From an uncultured Alistipes sp. (GTDB lineage Bacteria > Bacteroidota > Bacteroidia > Bacteroidales > Rikenellaceae): a stretch of 64,000 nt of DNA. Under the pieces are notes generated by a model. It saw only the letters and a list, made by a program, of their open reading frames with translations, did not search any database and had not been told where the DNA came from. Position numbers and translations under genes: made by a program. This document shows, in pieces, positions 17,984-27,624 of this stretch (positions are counted from its first letter, which is position 1; every line of letters starts with the position of its first letter). The stretch is taken from assembly GCF_963931675.1 (NCBI RefSeq), contig NZ_OZ007039.1:2207806-2271805 (forward strand), in the 5' to 3' direction.

Positions 17984-19291
17984 CTATTTCTGATCCTCGG
18001 CTACCGGGGCTGCGGCGGCATCGGGCAATACGAGCGAGTCGAGTCGGGTGATTCGCTCTTCGGGTTTCACGTCGCCGTTGAGTTCGGCCATGATGCGGTC
18101 GCGGACGAATTCGAAGAGTGCGCGGTTCTCTTTCGAGATGGGTTCGGCGGGTTCCGAGGGGATCTTCAGCGGGTCGATGGGCGTGCCGTTCTTCCAGACG
18201 CGGTAGTCGAGGTGGGGGCCCGTCGAGGCACCGGTCGAACCGACGTATCCGATCAGCTGGCCCTGCGAGACGCGCGTCCCCTTCGAAATGCCCTTGGCAT
18301 AGCCGCTCAGGTGGAGATACCCGGTCTGGAGGTTGCCGGGGTGCTTGATCTTGAGGGTGTTGCCGCCACCGCCTCCCCAGCCCTTGAAGATCACCACGCC
18401 GTCGGCCACGGCGTGTACGGGGGTGCCCTTCGGCGCGGCGTAGTCGACACCGGTATGGGGGCGGTAAACCTTGTAGATGGGGTGTTTGCGGGCGTAGCTG
18501 AAGCGCGAACTGATGCGCGAATACTTCAGCGGGGCCTTGAGCATCTGTTTGCGGAGGCTTCCGCCGTCGGCCTCCCAGTACTGGATCTTGCCGCCCTGGC
18601 GGAACGGGATGGCGTAGAACTCCTTGCCGCTCTGGACGAATTTCGCGCCCCAGATGCGCCCGATGCCGACCGAGACGGTGTCGTCGATGAACCGCTCGTC
18701 GTAGATCACCGTGAAGCTGTCGCCCTTCTGGATGCCGAAGAAGTCGACCGTCCACTGGTAGATCTCCTCCATTTCGGCGGCGAGGGCGTAGGGGAGCTCC
18801 TGTTCCATGATGGCGCCCCAGAGCGAGGAGTTGATCACGGCGCTCTTCTTCGTGCGGCGCAGGGTGTATTCCTTGCAGTCCTTGCGTACGGAGACCGAGT
18901 CGTTGTCGTGGAATCCGAAGACGACATAGTCGGTGACGGAGACTTCGTATGCGAGCCAGTCGAGGTGGGGGGCATAGAGCGAATCTTCGTGGATGAAGGC
19001 CGTGAACTTGTGTCCGGGGCGGATGTTGCGCAGGGGGAAGACATCCCGGGAGGCTTTGTCCAGCCGGTCGACGGCGAGGGCCGAGATGCCGAAACGGTTG
19101 AGGATTCCGCCCATGGTTTCGCCGTTGGCGACCTCACCGGTTTCGGTGCGGTAGTTGTCGGCGTCGATACCGTAGAGGAGGTTTTGGGGTTCGGCCGTTT
19201 CGGCATTATCGTTGTCGGTTGCGGCGTTGCGGCCGCAGGCGGCGGCTCCGAGCAGGAGCAGCGCCGCGAAGGCAGTTTTCAGATTTTTCAT
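17984..19291 (-). CDS. M23 family (LytM/OapA-type) peptidoglycan endopeptidase, lipoprotein
   Basis: A 435-aa envelope protein with signal MKNLKTAFAALLLLGAAAC and lipobox Cys19. Residues of about 40-130 resemble the LysM/OapA-like region (NGETMGGILNRFGISALAVDRL), and the C-terminal half is the M23 metallopeptidase. HTGVDYAAPKG holds zinc ligands His279 and Asp283, and GPHLDYRVWKNGTPIDPL is the closing HxD motif. It should cut peptide crosslinks in the cell wall or activate a hydrolase. ispD follows seven bases later. Confidence 0.92.
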   Translation of the reverse strand: MKNLKTAFAALLLLGAAACGRNAATDNDNAETAEPQNLLYGIDADNYRTETGEVANGETMGGILNRFGISALAVDRLDKASRDVFPLRNIRPGHKFTAFIHEDSLYAPHLDWLAYEVSVTDYVVFGFHDNDSVSVRKDCKEYTLRRTKKSAVINSSLWGAIMEQELPYALAAEMEEIYQWTVDFFGIQKGDSFTVIYDERFIDDTVSVGIGRIWGAKFVQSGKEFYAIPFRQGGKIQYWEADGGSLRKQMLKAPLKYSRISSRFSYARKHPIYKVYRPHTGVDYAAPKGTPVHAVADGVVIFKGWGGGGGNTLKIKHPGNLQTGYLHLSGYAKGISKGTRVSQGQLIGYVGSTGASTGPHLDYRVWKNGTPIDPLKIPSEPAEPISKENRALFEFVRDRIMAELNGDVKPEERITRLDSLVLPDAAAAPVAEDQK

Positions 19292-19299
19292 AGTCGAAG

Positions 19300-19307
19300 C
19301 AAAGATA
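19300..19307 (-). promoter_or_regulatory. -7 box of the M23-ispD operon (TATCTTTG)
   Basis: The reverse strand reads TATCTTTG eight bases before the M23 ATG, implying a very short leader. Confidence 0.55.
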
Positions 19308-19459
19308 GTAAAAAAAACGGATTGCGGGAATCGGGAGTTCCGGATTTTGCGGTGGAGCCTTTCCTTGGGCCGGGAATGGGCGATGCCGGTTGTTTTGCGG
19401 GGGCGTCGGTCGGTTTTGGAGCGTTTTTTGCGGGTCGGAGAGAGAATTGCGGTTTCGGG

Positions 19460-19491
19460 TTTGGCGATCCGGGGAATAATTTCTATCTTTG
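19460..19491 (+). promoter_or_regulatory. Promoter of lpxK-pnp-ssb (TTTG-N20-TATCTTTG)
   Basis: TTTG at 19460-19463 and TATCTTTG at 19484-19491 are spaced 20 bases, a full match to the Bacteroidetes consensus, 28 bases before the lpxK ATG. Confidence 0.75.
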
Positions 19492-19519
19492 AACATTATC
19501 TGTTCAAACCGGTAGAAAA

Positions 19520-20563
19520 ATGCTCAAATGCCTGCTTGCGCCTGCGGCTTTCCTCTATAAGATGGGGGTGACGTTCCGTCACCGTCTCTTCGACTGGGGC
19601 ATCCTCAAAAGCGAGCGGTTCGACATCCCGATCATCTGCATCGGCAACATCACCGTCGGCGGTACGGGCAAGACGCCGATGGCCGAGATGGTGATCGCCT
19701 ACATGGCGCAGATGCACCGCGTGGCGCTGCTCTCGCGCGGCTACGGGCGCCGTACGAAGGGCTATCTGGAAGTGCGCACCGACTCCCACTACCGGGATGT
19801 GGGGGATGAACCCCTGCAAATCAAGTTCAAGTTCCCGGATACGGTGGTCGTGGTGTGCGAGAAGCGCGCCGAGGGAATCCGCCGGCTGCGTGCCGAACAC
19901 CCCGAAGTGGACCTCATCGTCATGGACGACGGATTCCAGCACCGCTACGTGGAGCCGAAAATCAACGTCGTGATGATCGACGCCACGCGCCCCGTGCAGC
20001 ACGACCGGATGCTGCCCGTGGGGACGTTGCGCGACCTCCCGGAGGAGCTGCACCGGGCCCACTATTTCGTGGTGACGAAGTGCCCCGAGCACATGGCGCC
20101 GATCGACCGGCGGATCCTGCGCAAGGTGCTGATCCAGGTGGCCTACCAGCGGGTCTACTTCACGCGCTTCGAGAGTTTCATCCCGCAGCCGCTCTATGCG
20201 GACGAGGCGCCTTCGGAACCGCTTGCCGGGGGGCGTTCGGTGATCGCACTCTCGGGGATCGGGAATCCGGGTCCGTTCTTGCAGTCGCTGCGCGAACGCT
20301 ACAAGGTGGTTGCGGAGATGACGCTGGACGACCACCATGTCTACAAGGTCCGGGACATGAACGCGCTGAAGGCGCTGCTGGCGAAGTATCCCGGGGCGGT
20401 GATCGTCACCACGGAGAAGGATGCCGTAAAAATGACCAACCGGGCGAAAATCCCGTCGGAAGTCCGCCGGGCGCTCTACTACCAACCGATCAATATTTCA
20501 TTCATAGAGGATTCGGCAACGGATTTTCTGCAAAAATTAGAAGAAGATGTTAGAGGAAATTAA
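19520..20563 (+). CDS. lpxK: Tetraacyldisaccharide 4'-kinase LpxK
   Basis: Phosphorylates the 4' position of the lipid A disaccharide at the inner membrane. The 347-aa protein has an N-terminal membrane-associating helix, the P-loop-like motif GNITVGGTGKTP (residues 42-53), LLSRGYGRRTKG, and VMDDGFQHRYVEP, the conserved DDGFQH segment of LpxK. Its last 17 bases overlap the start of the purine nucleoside phosphorylase gene, implying translational coupling between two unrelated pathways. Confidence 0.96.
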   Translation: MLKCLLAPAAFLYKMGVTFRHRLFDWGILKSERFDIPIICIGNITVGGTGKTPMAEMVIAYMAQMHRVALLSRGYGRRTKGYLEVRTDSHYRDVGDEPLQIKFKFPDTVVVVCEKRAEGIRRLRAEHPEVDLIVMDDGFQHRYVEPKINVVMIDATRPVQHDRMLPVGTLRDLPEELHRAHYFVVTKCPEHMAPIDRRILRKVLIQVAYQRVYFTRFESFIPQPLYADEAPSEPLAGGRSVIALSGIGNPGPFLQSLRERYKVVAEMTLDDHHVYKVRDMNALKALLAKYPGAVIVTTEKDAVKMTNRAKIPSEVRRALYYQPINISFIEDSATDFLQKLEEDVRGN

Positions 20564-21356
20564 ACGAACCGCCGCCTTCATCAAGGCGCAGACTCAAGAC
20601 TTTGCTCCCGAGGTGGGAATCGTACTGGGAACCGGACTGGGCGGCTTTGCCGACGGAATCGAGGCGGTCCATACGTTGGAATACAAGGATATTCCGGGAT
20701 TTCCGGTTTCGACGGTCGAGGGCCACAAGGGCCGCCTGATCTTCGGGCGGGTCGCAGGCCGCAAGGTTGTGGCCATGCAGGGCCGTTTCCACTACTACGA
20801 GGGCTATACGATGCAGCAGGTGACTTTCCCGATCCGGGTGATGCAGCAGCTGGGCATCCGTTACCTTTTCGTGTCGAACGCTTCGGGCGGGATCAACACC
20901 TCGTTCCGGGTGGGCGACCTGATGGTCATCACGGACCACATCAACCTGATGCCCAACCCGCTCATCGGGCGCAACATCGCCGAACTCGGCCCCCGTTTCC
21001 CGGACATGCACAACTGCTATGACAAGGATCTGATTGCCGCAGCGACGCGCATCGCCGAGGAGGAGAACATCAAACTCCAATACGGCGTCTATGTGGGCGG
21101 CACGGGCCCGACGTTCGAGACGCAGGCCGAGTATCGCTATTTCAAGGCGATCGGCGGAGATGCGGCGGGCATGTCGACGGTTCCGGAGGTGATCGTGGCC
21201 CGTCACATGTCGATTCCGGTCTTCGGAGTTTCGGTCATCACGAACTGCGGCCTTTCGGACGAGGTGGGCGACCACGAGGACGTGCAGCTTCAAGGCCGGA
21301 AGGCGGGCGTGAAGATGGAACGGCTCTTCAAACGGATGATTAAAGAACTGAAATAA
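20547..21356 (+). CDS. Purine nucleoside phosphorylase (PNP-I)
   Basis: Phosphorolysis of purine nucleosides to base and (deoxy)ribose 1-phosphate for salvage. The 269-aa length and motifs fit the trimeric PNP class. GTGLGGFAD near residue 27 is the phosphate loop, and IPGFPVSTVEGHKGRLIFG, MQGRFHYYEGY and GPTFETQAEYR line the active site. VFGVSVITNCGLSDEVGDHED has the base-recognition Asn. The ATG is inside the lpxK reading and the stop overlaps the ssb start (TAATG), making a tightly coupled three-gene operon. Confidence 0.95.
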   Translation: MLEEIKRTAAFIKAQTQDFAPEVGIVLGTGLGGFADGIEAVHTLEYKDIPGFPVSTVEGHKGRLIFGRVAGRKVVAMQGRFHYYEGYTMQQVTFPIRVMQQLGIRYLFVSNASGGINTSFRVGDLMVITDHINLMPNPLIGRNIAELGPRFPDMHNCYDKDLIAAATRIAEEENIKLQYGVYVGGTGPTFETQAEYRYFKAIGGDAAGMSTVPEVIVARHMSIPVFGVSVITNCGLSDEVGDHEDVQLQGRKAGVKMERLFKRMIKELK

Positions 21357-21883
21357 TGGTAAACAAGGTAATCTTGATCGGCAACGTGGGCATGGACCCG
21401 GAGGTCCGCACGTTGGAGGGTGGCGCGAAGGTAGCGCGCGTTCGTCTGGCGACGACCGAACGGTTGTACGACCGTCAGGCGAACGAGACGAAGGAACATA
21501 CCGAATGGCATACGATCACGTTGTGGCGGGGTCTGGCGGATGTGGTTGACCGCTACGTGCGGAAGGGCTCGCAGATCTATGTCGAGGGGCGTCTGCGCAC
21601 CCGCGAGTGGATGGACAAGGATAACAACAAACGCTATACGACGGAGATTCTGGCCGATACGATGAATCTGCTGGGCCGCCGTTCGGACAATCCGGCTTCG
21701 GACGGGGCCTCCTCCTCGGGATACGGCTCGCAACCGCAGGGCGGCTACCAGCAAGGGGGTTACCAGCAGGGCGGTGCTTCGGCGGGAGGATACTCGCAGC
21801 CGCAGGCTCAACCCCAACCCCAACCCCAACCGCAGCAGCAGGTCACTCCTCCGGCGGACGATCCGGACGACCTGCCGTTCTGA
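21356..21883 (+). CDS. ssb: Single-stranded DNA-binding protein
   Basis: Coats single-stranded DNA in replication and repair. Residues 1-110 form the OB fold (NKVILIGNVGMDPEVRTLEGGAKVARVRLATTE, EWHTITLWRGLADVV, GSQIYVEGRLRTREW). A Gly/Gln/Tyr-rich flexible linker follows, containing QQGGYQQGG and a run of PQ dipeptides, and the chain ends in the acidic protein-interaction tip DDPDDLPF. The start codon overlaps the preceding stop by one base. Confidence 0.96.
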   Translation: MVNKVILIGNVGMDPEVRTLEGGAKVARVRLATTERLYDRQANETKEHTEWHTITLWRGLADVVDRYVRKGSQIYVEGRLRTREWMDKDNNKRYTTEILADTMNLLGRRSDNPASDGASSSGYGSQPQGGYQQGGYQQGGASAGGYSQPQAQPQPQPQPQQQVTPPADDPDDLPF

Positions 21884-21909
21884 TGACCTGCCTTCCGCGG
21901 GATACTGTT

Positions 21910-21942
21910 CGCCCCTGCCGGTTATCCGGCAGGGGCGTTTTT
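21910..21942 (+). terminator. Terminator after ssb
   Basis: A 12-bp perfect stem CGCCCCTGCCGG with its complement, a TTAT loop, then TTTTT. Confidence 0.88.
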
Positions 21943-22036
21943 GCCGGGTTCCGGAACGAATGGCTGGGAGTTCTCCGCTGAAGTCGTCTCTCTGCCCCCC
22001 TCCTTCGTTCAACTCCGCTCCCGGAGACGAGCTCCT

Positions 22037-22456
22037 CTAAAACCAACTTTTCTCCGTTTCGCTGGCCGCGGGGCGCTCTTGGGCATAAGGATCATAATGG
22101 GGAATGCGGCAGCCGTACTCTTTCAGGGATGCTATCCGGCCGTTTTGCCACTCGATGACCGAGATGCCGTCGAAACGCTCCGTCCGCCCGTCATCCATGC
22201 GGTCCTCGAAGAACCATTCGATATAACTCCGTTCTTCGGCGTGGGTGTAACGCCGGATCTCCCAAGCGATGACCCGGCCTCGGGTGTTCCACTCCCGAAA
22301 CCAGTGTTCGACGGCTTCGCTCCCGCGGTATTCAGGTCCCCAACTCTCGGTATAGAGACAATCCGGAGTAAAAAGTTCCTCTATCGCCGGCTCCTCCTTG
22401 CGGAGCCACATGCCGAACCAATGTTCGATTTTTCGTTCGCGTTCCTTCGGGTCCAT
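22037..22456 (-). CDS. SnoaL-like / NTF2-fold protein
   Basis: A 139-aa protein of the NTF2-like fold. The pattern EHWFGMWLRKEEPAIEELFTPDCLYTESWGPEYRGSEAVEHWFREWN, then a beta-rich half with SYIEWFFEDRMDDGRTERFDGISVIEWQNGRIASLKEYG, is typical of SnoaL-like proteins. Such proteins can be small isomerases or cyclases, or uncharacterised ligand binders; no function can be fixed. The ATG at 22456 is five bases after the SDR stop, so the two genes probably form an operon. Confidence 0.8.
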   Translation of the reverse strand: MDPKERERKIEHWFGMWLRKEEPAIEELFTPDCLYTESWGPEYRGSEAVEHWFREWNTRGRVIAWEIRRYTHAEERSYIEWFFEDRMDDGRTERFDGISVIEWQNGRIASLKEYGCRIPHYDPYAQERPAASETEKSWF

Positions 22457-22461
22457 TGCCG

Positions 22462-23196
22462 TTACTCTTTTTTCCGGATCTTCAGCCGCTCCCACAACCC
22501 CTGCGGGATCAACTTCCAGCCGAATACCAGCCAGGCATAGCGGCGGTCGATCACCACCCGCCGACGGGGTTTCCGCAATACCTGCATGATGCTGCGGGCA
22601 ACCTTTTCGGCGGGCATCAACATCGGGTAGTGCCCCTCCCTGGCCAACAGGGGCGTGGCGACGAATCCGGGACGGATGTCCGTAAACCGGATTCCGTACC
22701 CTTCCATGCGGGCGAGTTGCGAGAGGGCGTCGATGTAGGTGTTCTGCATCCGTTTGGTGGCAGAGTAGGCGGGTGCTGCTCCGAGGCCTTTGGTTCCGGC
22801 GATCGAGCTGATGACGGCGATGTGCCCGCCTCCGCGGCTGCGGAAGTACCCGAATGCGGCGACGACCATCCGCACGAACCCTTCGCCGTTTGTCCGAAGG
22901 GTTTCGAGTTCGATATCGGGCCGAAGTTGGGTGTTCTGGCTGCCGATTCCCGACGAATGGAAGTAGGTATCCATACCTCCGAGGCGCTCGATAAGCCGAT
23001 TCAGCCGTTCGGGAGCATCTTCGTGCGTGATGTCCAAGGGTTCGACCTCGACCTGCCCCGGCGCTTCGGCCCGCAACGCTTCGAGGGCTTCGAGCCGCCG
23101 TCCGGCAGCCCCTACGCGCCACCCTTCGCGGATGCAGAGCCGGGCGGTTTCGAGTCCGATGCCGGAGGTAGCGCCTACGATGACGATCCGTTTCAT
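22462..23196 (-). CDS. Short-chain dehydrogenase/reductase
   Basis: NAD(P)-dependent oxidoreductase of 244 aa. It begins MKRIVIVGATSGIGLETARL with the TGxxxGIG-type dinucleotide motif (here GATSGIG). The catalytic serine is in VISSIAG, followed by the YSATK active-site Tyr-Lys pair near residue 148. A hydrophobic C-terminal segment (YAWLVFGWKLIPQ) suggests membrane association. The substrate is unknown. The ATG at 23196 starts exactly at the beta strand that precedes the nucleotide motif, and longer readings lack family similarity. The SnoaL-like gene follows. Confidence 0.88.
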   Translation of the reverse strand: MKRIVIVGATSGIGLETARLCIREGWRVGAAGRRLEALEALRAEAPGQVEVEPLDITHEDAPERLNRLIERLGGMDTYFHSSGIGSQNTQLRPDIELETLRTNGEGFVRMVVAAFGYFRSRGGGHIAVISSIAGTKGLGAAPAYSATKRMQNTYIDALSQLARMEGYGIRFTDIRPGFVATPLLAREGHYPMLMPAEKVARSIMQVLRKPRRRVVIDRRYAWLVFGWKLIPQGLWERLKIRKKE

Positions 23197-23287
23197 GGCG
23201 AACAGGTTTTCGGTTTTCTCCGGACAAGATACGACATGTCTTCGGGATTTGCAACTCCGGTCGGCAGAATCCGCCGTCGGACAAAAG

Positions 23288-23309
23288 AAAAAGCCCCGCA
23301 GGGCTTTTT
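23288..23309. terminator. Bidirectional terminator between dCMP deaminase and SDR
   Basis: Stem AAAAAGCCC / GGGCTTTTT with a four-base loop. A/T runs flank both sides, 20 bases after the deaminase stop. Confidence 0.75.
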
Positions 23310-23329
23310 CAGGATGAGTGGAACGGGGT

Positions 23330-23770
23330 CTATCCGATTTCGTCGGATTTGTACTGCACGCATTCGATTCCCACGCGGCGCAGGAGGTCGAGTCCCTCTT
23401 CCGAGCGGTAGTCGTCCGAATAGACCACACGGCGGATTCCGGCCTGGATGATGAGCTTCGAACACTCGATGCAGGGTGCGGCGGTGATGTAGAGGGTCGA
23501 ACCGTCGCAGTTGTTGGCGGATTTTGCGACTTTGGTGATGGCGTTTGCCTCGGCGTGAAGGACGTAGGATTTGGTTTTTCCGTTTTCGTCCTCGCAGATG
23601 TTCTCGAAACCCGAAGGGGTACCGTTGTAGCCGTCGGAGATGATCATCTTATCCTTGACGATCAGTGCTCCGACCTTGCGGCGGACACAGTAGGAATTTT
23701 CGGCCCAGATGCGCGCCATGCGGAGATAGCGCAGGTCGAGTTGGTGCTGTTTCTCTTCCTGATAACCCAT
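23330..23770 (-). CDS. Deoxycytidylate (dCMP) deaminase
   Basis: Converts dCMP to dUMP for thymidylate synthesis. The 146-aa protein carries the zinc deaminase signature: HAEANAI (His ligand and catalytic Glu) and PCIEC, whose two cysteines complete the site, plus the substrate motif NGTPSGF. The ATG at 23770 (MGYQEEKQHQLDLRYLRMA) begins just before the first helix, and an upstream extension carries no family similarity. It is downstream of secA but separated from it by a 320-base repeat-bearing spacer. Confidence 0.93.
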   Translation of the reverse strand: MGYQEEKQHQLDLRYLRMARIWAENSYCVRRKVGALIVKDKMIISDGYNGTPSGFENICEDENGKTKSYVLHAEANAITKVAKSANNCDGSTLYITAAPCIECSKLIIQAGIRRVVYSDDYRSEEGLDLLRRVGIECVQYKSDEIG

Positions 23771-23860
23771 AGGTCTTTGGTTTGTCGGTTTTATGAATAG
23801 ACCCGGAAGGCGCATTTCCGCGGCCTTCCGGATCACTTTTATTCGGTTGAAGGAGCCTCT

Positions 23861-24091
23861 CCCCAAAAAGGGGCAACGGAGATTCAGAACCCCGTTGCGG
23901 CTCTATCCCGGGTTTGGGTTGGCAGGGCCGCTGACGACCAGAACCCCGTTGCGGCCCCATCCCCCATAAAGGGGTTTTCTTAAAACCCTAGGGCAACGGA
24001 GGTTCAGAAACCCGTTGTAGCTTCATCTGGGTGGAAGGGCTGCTGACGGTCTGAAACCCGTTGTGGTTCTATCCCCCACAAAAGGGCTCTC
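23861..24091. repeat. Two-copy imperfect tandem repeat, about 120-bp period, with hairpins
   Basis: Fills most of the 321-base space between dCMP deaminase and secA. Copy one spans about 23871-23988 and copy two about 23991-24091. Each starts GGGCAACGGAG and contains two boxes of the form GAAMCCCGTTGYRGYYYYATC (near 23886, 23941, 24007 and 24054). GCAACGG pairs with CCGTTGC to form a stem inside each copy. Each copy ends in a second hairpin: GGGTTTT-CTT-AAAACCC at 23972-23988 and GGGCTCT-CTT-AGAGCCC at 24084-24100. The two differ by paired, compensatory changes. There is no convincing reading frame. Origin unknown. Confidence 0.7.
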
Positions 24092-24100
24092 TTAGAGCCC
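24084..24100 (-). terminator. secA terminator hairpin overlapping the stop codon
   Basis: GGGCTCT-CTT-AGAGCCC; on the reverse strand it is followed by TTTTG. The secA stop codon (24092-24094) sits at the loop and arm of this hairpin, so the final codons help form the terminator. Confidence 0.6.
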
Positions 24101-27100
24101 CTTGCCGTGGCAGTTTTTGTATTTCTTGCCGCTGCCGCAGGGACAGGGATCGTTCCGTCCGACCTTCTTCTCGACGTGCAGAGGCATGGGTTTCTGCCGC
24201 TCCTGCTGCCCGGCCTGCGCCGCGGCCTGCATTCTCGAAGCCTGGAGCTTGTTGACATCGACCTTGGCCCGGCGTTCCCGCTCCATCTGCTGACGCTTGG
24301 CCTCGTCGACGTTCTGGTCGCGGACGGGGATGTAGGCCTTGTTGAGGATCGAAAGCACCTCGCGATTGACCTTGATGAGCATCTTGGAGAAGAGCCCGAA
24401 GGATTCGAACTTGTAGATCAGCAGGGGATCCTTCTGCTCGTAGGTTGCATTCTGCACGCTCTGGCGCAGGTCGTCCATTTCGCGCAGGTGCTCGCGCCAG
24501 GCATCGTCGATGGAGGTGAACATCACGACCTTGGAGAAAACCTTGTAGATCTCGGCACCGTCGGTCTCCTGACACTTGCGGAGGTTAACCGGGATGTTGT
24601 ATCCGAGGTGTCCGTCGGTGATCGGGAAGTAGATGTTCGAGTCGAGCTGGTCCTTGCGGTCCTCGTAGATGCGCTGCATGACGGGACGCACGGTGTCGGC
24701 CACGGCCTTGGCACGGCGTGCATAGGCCTCCTTGAGCGCCTTGACGATCGCCTCGACCAGTTCGGCGGGTTTGGCATTCTCGTATGCAGCCTGGTCGATG
24801 GCGGGCTCCACGGCGACCTGACGGATCAGCTCCATGCGGAATTCGTCGTATTCGATGCCGCGGCACTCCTCGACGAAGTTGTCGGCGAAATCGTACATGA
24901 TGTTGTTCAGGTCGATTTCGATGCGTTCGCCGTAGAGGGCGTGGCGGCGCCGGGTATAGATGACCTCCCGCTGGGAGTTCATCACGTCGTCGTATTCGAG
25001 CAGGCGCTTGCGGATTCCGAAGTTGTTCTCCTCGACCTTCTTCTGGGCGCGCTCGATGGCCTTGGTCATCATGCCGGCCTGGATCACCTCGCCCTCCTTG
25101 AGTCCCATGCGGTCCATCATGGTGGCGATTCGTCCCGAGCCGAATAGACGCATCAGGTCGTCTTCGAGCGAGACGAAGAACTGCGACGATCCGGGGTCAC
25201 CCTGACGTCCGGCACGACCGCGCAACTGGCGGTCTACGCGTCGGCTTTCGTGGCGCTCGGTACCGATGATGGCCAGACCGCCTGCGGCCTTGACCTCGGG
25301 CGTGAGCTTGATGTCGGTACCGCGGCCTGCCATGTTGGTGGCGATGGTCACCTGTCCCGAGCGTCCGGCTTCGGCGACGACCTGTGCTTCGAGGGCGTGC
25401 TGCTTGGCATTGAGGACGTTGTGCTTGATTCCGCGCAGTTTGAGCATGCGGCTCAGCAACTCGGAGATCTCCACCGAGGTGGTGCCCACGAGAACCGGAC
25501 GGCCTTCGCCGACCAGGCGGACGATCTCCTCGATGACGGCGTTGTACTTTTCGCGCTTGGTCTTGTAGATGAGGTCCTGGCGGTCGTCGCGGATGACGGG
25601 ACGGTTCGTGGGGATGACCACGACGTCGAGTTTGTAGATGCTCCAGAACTCCGAAGCCTCGGTTTCGGCCGTACCGGTCATACCGGCCAGCTTGTGATAC
25701 ATGCGGAAGTAGTTCTGGAGGGTGATGGTCGCAAAGGTCTGCGTGGCGGCCTCGACCTTGACGTGCTCCTTGGCCTCGATGGCCTGGTGGAGTCCGTCGG
25801 AGTAGCGGCGGCCTTCGAGGATACGTCCGGTCTGCTCGTCGACGATCTTGACCTTGTTGTCCATGACGACGTACTCGATGTCCTTTTCGAACATCGCAAA
25901 GGCCTTCAGCAACTGGTTCACCGTGTGCACGCGCTCCGACTTGACGGCGTAGTCGTTGATCACCTCGTCGCGTTTGGCCGCCTTCTCTTCGGGCGAGAGC
26001 GTGCTCTTCTCCAGTTCGGCGACCTCGGCTCCGATGTCGGGAAGGACGAAGAACCCGTCCTCCTTGAAGTAGTTCGACAACACCTCGTGACCCTTGTCGG
26101 TCAACTCGACGGAGTTGAGTTTCTCGTCGATGACGAAGAAGAGGTCGTCGGTGATCTCGGGCATCCGGCGGTTGTTGTCCTGCATGTAGATGTTTTCGGT
26201 CTTCTGCATGAGGGCCTTGACACCCTGCTCCGAGAGGTACTTGATCAGGGGTTTGTACTTCGGGAGCCCCTTGTGTGCGCGGTAGAGCTTGATCCCTCCC
26301 TCCTCGGTTTTGCCTGCTGAGATCAGCTGCCGGGCCTCGGCCAGCAGCTGCGTGACGAGGTTTTTCTGCAGGTTGTAGAGGTGGTCGATCGAGGGGCAGT
26401 ACTGTTCGAACAGCTGATCGTCGCCCTTGGGCACGGGACCGGAGATGATCAGCGGGGTGCGGGCGTCGTCGATCAGCACCGAGTCGACCTCGTCGACGAT
26501 GGCGAAGTGGTGCTTCCGCTGCACGAGGTCCTTGGGCGAAGAGGCCATGTTGTCGCGCAGGTAGTCGAAACCGTATTCGTTGTTCGTACCGAACGTAATA
26601 TCGGCCATATAGGCCTTGCGGCGGGCGTCGGAGTTGGGCTGGGTGTCGTCGATGCAGGCGACCGAGAGTCCGTGGAACTCGTACATGGGGCCCATCCACT
26701 CGGAGTCACGCTTGGCCAGGTAGTTGTTCACCGTGACCATGTGCACGCCCTTCCGTGCCAGGGCGTTGAGGAATACGGGGAGCGTCGCGACGAGGGTCTT
26801 TCCTTCACCCGTCGCCATTTCGGCGATCTTGCCCTGGTGGAGCACCACGCCGCCGAAGAGCTGGACGTCGTAGTGGATCATGTCCCACTTGACGTCGTTT
26901 CCTCCGGCCATCCAGTGTGTGGCGTAGACGGCCTTGTCGCCGTCGATGGTGACGAAATCCTTCGTGGCGGCGAGTTCGCGGTCGAAGTCGTTTGCCGTGA
27001 CCACGACGGTGTCGTTCTGCGCAAAACGGCGGGCCGTATCCTTCATGATGGCGAATGCCTCGGGGAGGATGCGGTCGAGGATCTCCTCGATCTTTTCGTC

Positions 27101-27394
27101 AATGCGTTTGGTGGTGTCGTCGATCTCCTTGGAGATCTTCTCCTTCTCTTCGAGCGAGGTTTCGGGCTTTTCGAGTTCGGCCTTCAGTTCGACGATGCGG
27201 GCCTCGTCTGCGGCGATGAAGTCGGCGATCTGTTTCTTGAGGTCTTCGCTGCGAGCACGGAGTTCGTCGTTGGAGAGGGCTTCGATCGTCGGGTAGACGG
27301 CCTTGATTTTCTGCAGATAGGGTTCGATCAGTTTGCGGTCCTTGTCGGCTTTCGAACCGAAGAGGGCTTTGATGATACTGGCAACTATATCCAT
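24092..27394 (-). CDS. secA: Preprotein translocase ATPase SecA
   Basis: Motor of Sec-dependent protein export at the inner membrane. The start [20 protein letters not shown] at 27394 gives 1100 aa. That is longer than E. coli SecA because of an acidic/charged insert near residues 55-100 and a longer nucleotide-binding region, as usual in Bacteroidetes. Walker A ATGEGKT is at 194-200, [19 protein letters not shown] follows, and [12 protein letters not shown] and [14 protein letters not shown] are the second-domain motifs. The C-terminal zinc site [13 protein letters not shown] uses Cys1084, Cys1086, Cys1095 and His1096 for SecB or ribosome contact. Readings upstream of 27394 have no SecA similarity. 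Confidence 0.97.
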   Translation of the reverse strand: MDIVASIIKALFGSKADKDRKLIEPYLQKIKAVYPTIEALSNDELRARSEDLKKQIADFIAADEARIVELKAELEKPETSLEEKEKISKEIDDTTKRIDEKIEEILDRILPEAFAIMKDTARRFAQNDTVVVTANDFDRELAATKDFVTIDGDKAVYATHWMAGGNDVKWDMIHYDVQLFGGVVLHQGKIAEMATGEGKTLVATLPVFLNALARKGVHMVTVNNYLAKRDSEWMGPMYEFHGLSVACIDDTQPNSDARRKAYMADITFGTNNEYGFDYLRDNMASSPKDLVQRKHHFAIVDEVDSVLIDDARTPLIISGPVPKGDDQLFEQYCPSIDHLYNLQKNLVTQLLAEARQLISAGKTEEGGIKLYRAHKGLPKYKPLIKYLSEQGVKALMQKTENIYMQDNNRRMPEITDDLFFVIDEKLNSVELTDKGHEVLSNYFKEDGFFVLPDIGAEVAELEKSTLSPEEKAAKRDEVINDYAVKSERVHTVNQLLKAFAMFEKDIEYVVMDNKVKIVDEQTGRILEGRRYSDGLHQAIEAKEHVKVEAATQTFATITLQNYFRMYHKLAGMTGTAETEASEFWSIYKLDVVVIPTNRPVIRDDRQDLIYKTKREKYNAVIEEIVRLVGEGRPVLVGTTSVEISELLSRMLKLRGIKHNVLNAKQHALEAQVVAEAGRSGQVTIATNMAGRGTDIKLTPEVKAAGGLAIIGTERHESRRVDRQLRGRAGRQGDPGSSQFFVSLEDDLMRLFGSGRIATMMDRMGLKEGEVIQAGMMTKAIERAQKKVEENNFGIRKRLLEYDDVMNSQREVIYTRRRHALYGERIEIDLNNIMYDFADNFVEECRGIEYDEFRMELIRQVAVEPAIDQAAYENAKPAELVEAIVKALKEAYARRAKAVADTVRPVMQRIYEDRKDQLDSNIYFPITDGHLGYNIPVNLRKCQETDGAEIYKVFSKVVMFTSIDDAWREHLREMDDLRQSVQNATYEQKDPLLIYKFESFGLFSKMLIKVNREVLSILNKAYIPVRDQNVDEAKRQQMERERRAKVDVNKLQASRMQAAAQAGQQERQKPMPLHVEKKVGRNDPCPCGSGKKYKNCHGKGL

Positions 27395-27512
27395 ACGTTT
27401 TGTGTTGTTTTCGTGTTTTCGGTTGTAAATCCTACAAAAATACTCATTTTTCGGAAAATACGAAAAAAATAGAGGCTTTATCTGCAACCTTTTCCCGGAT
27501 TTCAGCAAGGAG

Positions 27513-27538
27513 CATCCGGAATCCCGGGATTCCGGATG
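27513..27538. repeat. Perfect 26-bp palindrome in the secA upstream region
   Basis: The arms CATCCGGAATCCC and GGGATTCCGGATG are fully complementary with no loop. It lies 119 bases upstream of the secA ATG and 87 bases downstream of the DUF2851 stop, in a 230-base gap with no other feature recognised. There is no T run after it, so it does not look like an ordinary terminator. Confidence 0.7.
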
Positions 27539-27624
27539 TGATGGATGTGGGGCTGCCGGTTTTCGGAGTGAGGTCCGACAGAACGGCCTGCGGCAGTCGC
27601 AGCCTGCCTTTGGTTGTCGTTTTG

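Noticed and set aside
24107-25147. Forward frames opposite secA
   Set aside because: Val/Asp/Leu-rich shadow translations of secA, which shows all motor motifs.
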